A stretch of DNA of 6,085 nt from an uncultured Clostridia bacterium (lineage in GTDB: Bacteria > Bacillota > Clostridia > Christensenellales > Borkfalkiaceae), in the NCBI GenBank assembly GCA_944369635.1, contig CALVXL010000076.1, forward strand, positions 1 through 6,085, given 5' to 3'. The notes under the pieces are model-generated. The model saw nothing but the letters and a program-made list of their open reading frames with translations. It did not search any database and had not been told where the DNA came from. Position numbers and translations under genes: made by a program. Shown here piece by piece: positions 4,983 through 6,085 of the stretch (the first letter of the stretch is position 1; each line of letters opens with the position of its first letter).

Positions 4983-5557
4983 TGAAAGAAACTGAAATTA
5001 AAATTGCGCCCGATCATTCTGCATGCGGAACGAATTGCTCGCAAAGCGAAAGCGCGTTGCAGGAAGAAAGCGAAGTTTCCCTTGCGGCACGGCGCGAGCG
5101 CGGCACGGGGGGACAAGAGAAAATTTCCTTAAGCGGGAAAGAACGCTTGGTGCAGGCGGTAAAATTCGTGTTTTTCTCCGCTTCGGCGGGGGTGATACAG
5201 CTCGGCTCGTTCACGCTGATGAACGAGATCTTCAAGTGGAATTACTGGGTGTGTTATCTCATTGCGCTTGTGCTGTCGGTGGTTTGGAACTTCACGCTGA
5301 ACAGAGAGTTTACCTTCAAGTCCGCGGCGAACGTGCCCGTCGCCATGCTCAAAGTGTTCGCCTTTTACGCGGTGTTCACGCCGCTTTCCACATGGGGCGG
5401 GGAGGCCGTGACCGACGCCGGCGTAAACGAATATATCGTGGTGGGCGTCACCATGGTGCTCAATATGGTGCTGGAATTTTTGTATTGCACCTTTCTGGTT
5501 TATAAAAACAGTATGAATACCAAGAAAAAGCGGAATACTGTAAAGGACGGGAAATGA
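4982..5557 (+). CDS. GtrA-family membrane protein with a long hydrophilic N-terminus (191 aa)
   Basis: Four predicted membrane helices (about residues 55-78, 85-104, 113-132 and 141-164) and the motif W-N-F-T-L-N-R-E-F-T-F place it in the GtrA family. These are polytopic proteins thought to help move or present lipid-linked sugars for cell-envelope glycosylation; most members are uncharacterised. I choose the ATG at 4982, which overlaps the previous stop (TAATG), over a GTG at 4961. The first 50 or so residues are unusual: a hydrophilic, Ser/Glu/Gly-rich tail containing CGTNC (residues 15-19), whereas typical members (about 120-150 aa) start near the first helix. The C-terminus is a lysine-rich cytoplasmic tail. 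The stop overlaps the dnaG start (ATGA), indicating translational coupling. No glycosyltransferase gene, the usual partner, is visible here. Confidence 0.88.
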   Translation: MKETEIKIAPDHSACGTNCSQSESALQEESEVSLAARRERGTGGQEKISLSGKERLVQAVKFVFFSASAGVIQLGSFTLMNEIFKWNYWVCYLIALVLSVVWNFTLNREFTFKSAANVPVAMLKVFAFYAVFTPLSTWGGEAVTDAGVNEYIVVGVTMVLNMVLEFLYCTFLVYKNSMNTKKKRNTVKDGK

Positions 5558-6085
5558 GAGGTTACGACGAAAAGACCATCGACGAAGTCAAAAGCAAAAA
5601 CGATCTCGTTTCGGTGATCTCGTCCTATCTGCAACTCGAACAGCGGGGCAGTAATTTCTGGGGAAGGTGTCCCTTCCATCACGAAAAGACCCCGTCGTTC
5701 TGCGTGAACGGCGCGGAGCAGTTTTACTATTGTTTCGGCTGTCATAAGAGCGGGGACGTGATCAGCTTCATCATGGAGATCGAGGGGCTGGACTTTGCCG
5801 ACGCGGTGAAATTTCTGGCGCAGAAAGCGGGCGTCAAGCTGCCCGAACGCAGCGAAAACGACGAAATGATCCGCCGCGCCAAGGAAAAAAAGGAAAAACT
5901 TTACTCCATCTTGAAGGATACCGCCCTCTTTTACGTCGGCAATCTGAAAAACGAGGGTGCGGAAAAGTTCCTCGATTATCTGGGAAAGCGCGGCGTGGAC
6001 GCCAAAACGGTGAGAAAGTTCGGTCTGGGCGCTTCGCTCGATTATAACTCTCTGCCCGCGTATCTGAAGCGCAAGGGCTATACCG
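5554..6085 (+). CDS. dnaG: DNA primase, N-terminal part (3' partial)
   Basis: The gene starts at an ATG overlapping the GtrA stop (ATGA), with AAAGGA (5542-5547) 6 nt upstream, and runs off the window after 177 complete codons. DnaG makes the RNA primers for lagging-strand synthesis with the replicative helicase. The CHC2 zinc-binding domain is complete: ligands C39, H42, C60 and C63 in GRCPFHHEKTPSF and YYCFGCHKSGD. The domain continues through VISFIMEIEGLDFADAVKFLAQKAG. After a charged linker (about 100-115), the start of the RNA polymerase core follows (ALFYVGNL...FLDYLGKRGVDAKTVRKFGLG). The TOPRIM and helicase-binding domains lie beyond the window. rpoD would be the expected next gene in Clostridia (inference). 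Confidence 0.97.
   Translation, partial: MRGYDEKTIDEVKSKNDLVSVISSYLQLEQRGSNFWGRCPFHHEKTPSFCVNGAEQFYYCFGCHKSGDVISFIMEIEGLDFADAVKFLAQKAGVKLPERSENDEMIRRAKEKKEKLYSILKDTALFYVGNLKNEGAEKFLDYLGKRGVDAKTVRKFGLGASLDYNSLPAYLKRKGYT

Overview
The window looks like a draft chromosomal contig from a Bacillota (Clostridia-type) anaerobe. This is inference from gene content and layout: a [FeFe]-hydrogenase-like C-terminus, Firmicutes-style GGAGG ribosome sites, and a dgt ... dnaG cluster of the kind that precedes rpoD in many Clostridia. The protein-coding DNA of the housekeeping genes is GC-rich, while the block at about 320-1490 is visibly more AT-rich.

Layout. (1) 1-216, + strand: the last 71 codons of a [FeFe]-hydrogenase-family protein, with Arg where a cluster-binding Cys is expected. 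(2) 241-314: two perfect hairpins; the second is a good intrinsic terminator for the minus strand. (3) 322-1491: a small regulatory island. Two minus-strand XRE-type HTH repressor genes (one a tandem double-HTH protein) are transcribed divergently from a 97-aa acidic orphan protein. The intergenic region carries two strong promoters and three copies of a TGTCGGTAAA-type half-site, arranged to control both directions. (4) 1570-3549, minus strand: ung (uracil-DNA glycosylase) followed 3 nt later by an apgM-type phosphoglycerate mutase / proposed homoserine kinase gene. The latter is interrupted by one in-frame TAA at codon 235. The unit ends at a strong hairpin terminator. (5) 3705-6085, + strand: dgt-type dNTP triphosphohydrolase, a DUF1294 membrane protein, a GtrA-family membrane protein and the start of dnaG. 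These are packed with 3-nt gaps or overlapping stop/start codons, so they form one operon.

How the genes fit together. The right half is nucleotide and DNA maintenance: UDG removes uracil from DNA, the HD-domain enzyme hydrolyses dNTPs, and DnaG primes replication. Two uncharacterised membrane proteins are embedded in the replication operon. The left half is a self-contained transcriptional switch of unknown purpose. The points most worth checking are the nonsense codon in apgM, the Cys-to-Arg change in the hydrogenase motif, and the three-site operator joining the XRE genes to the orphan protein. I do not see a clear-cut new defence, mobile or CRISPR system.
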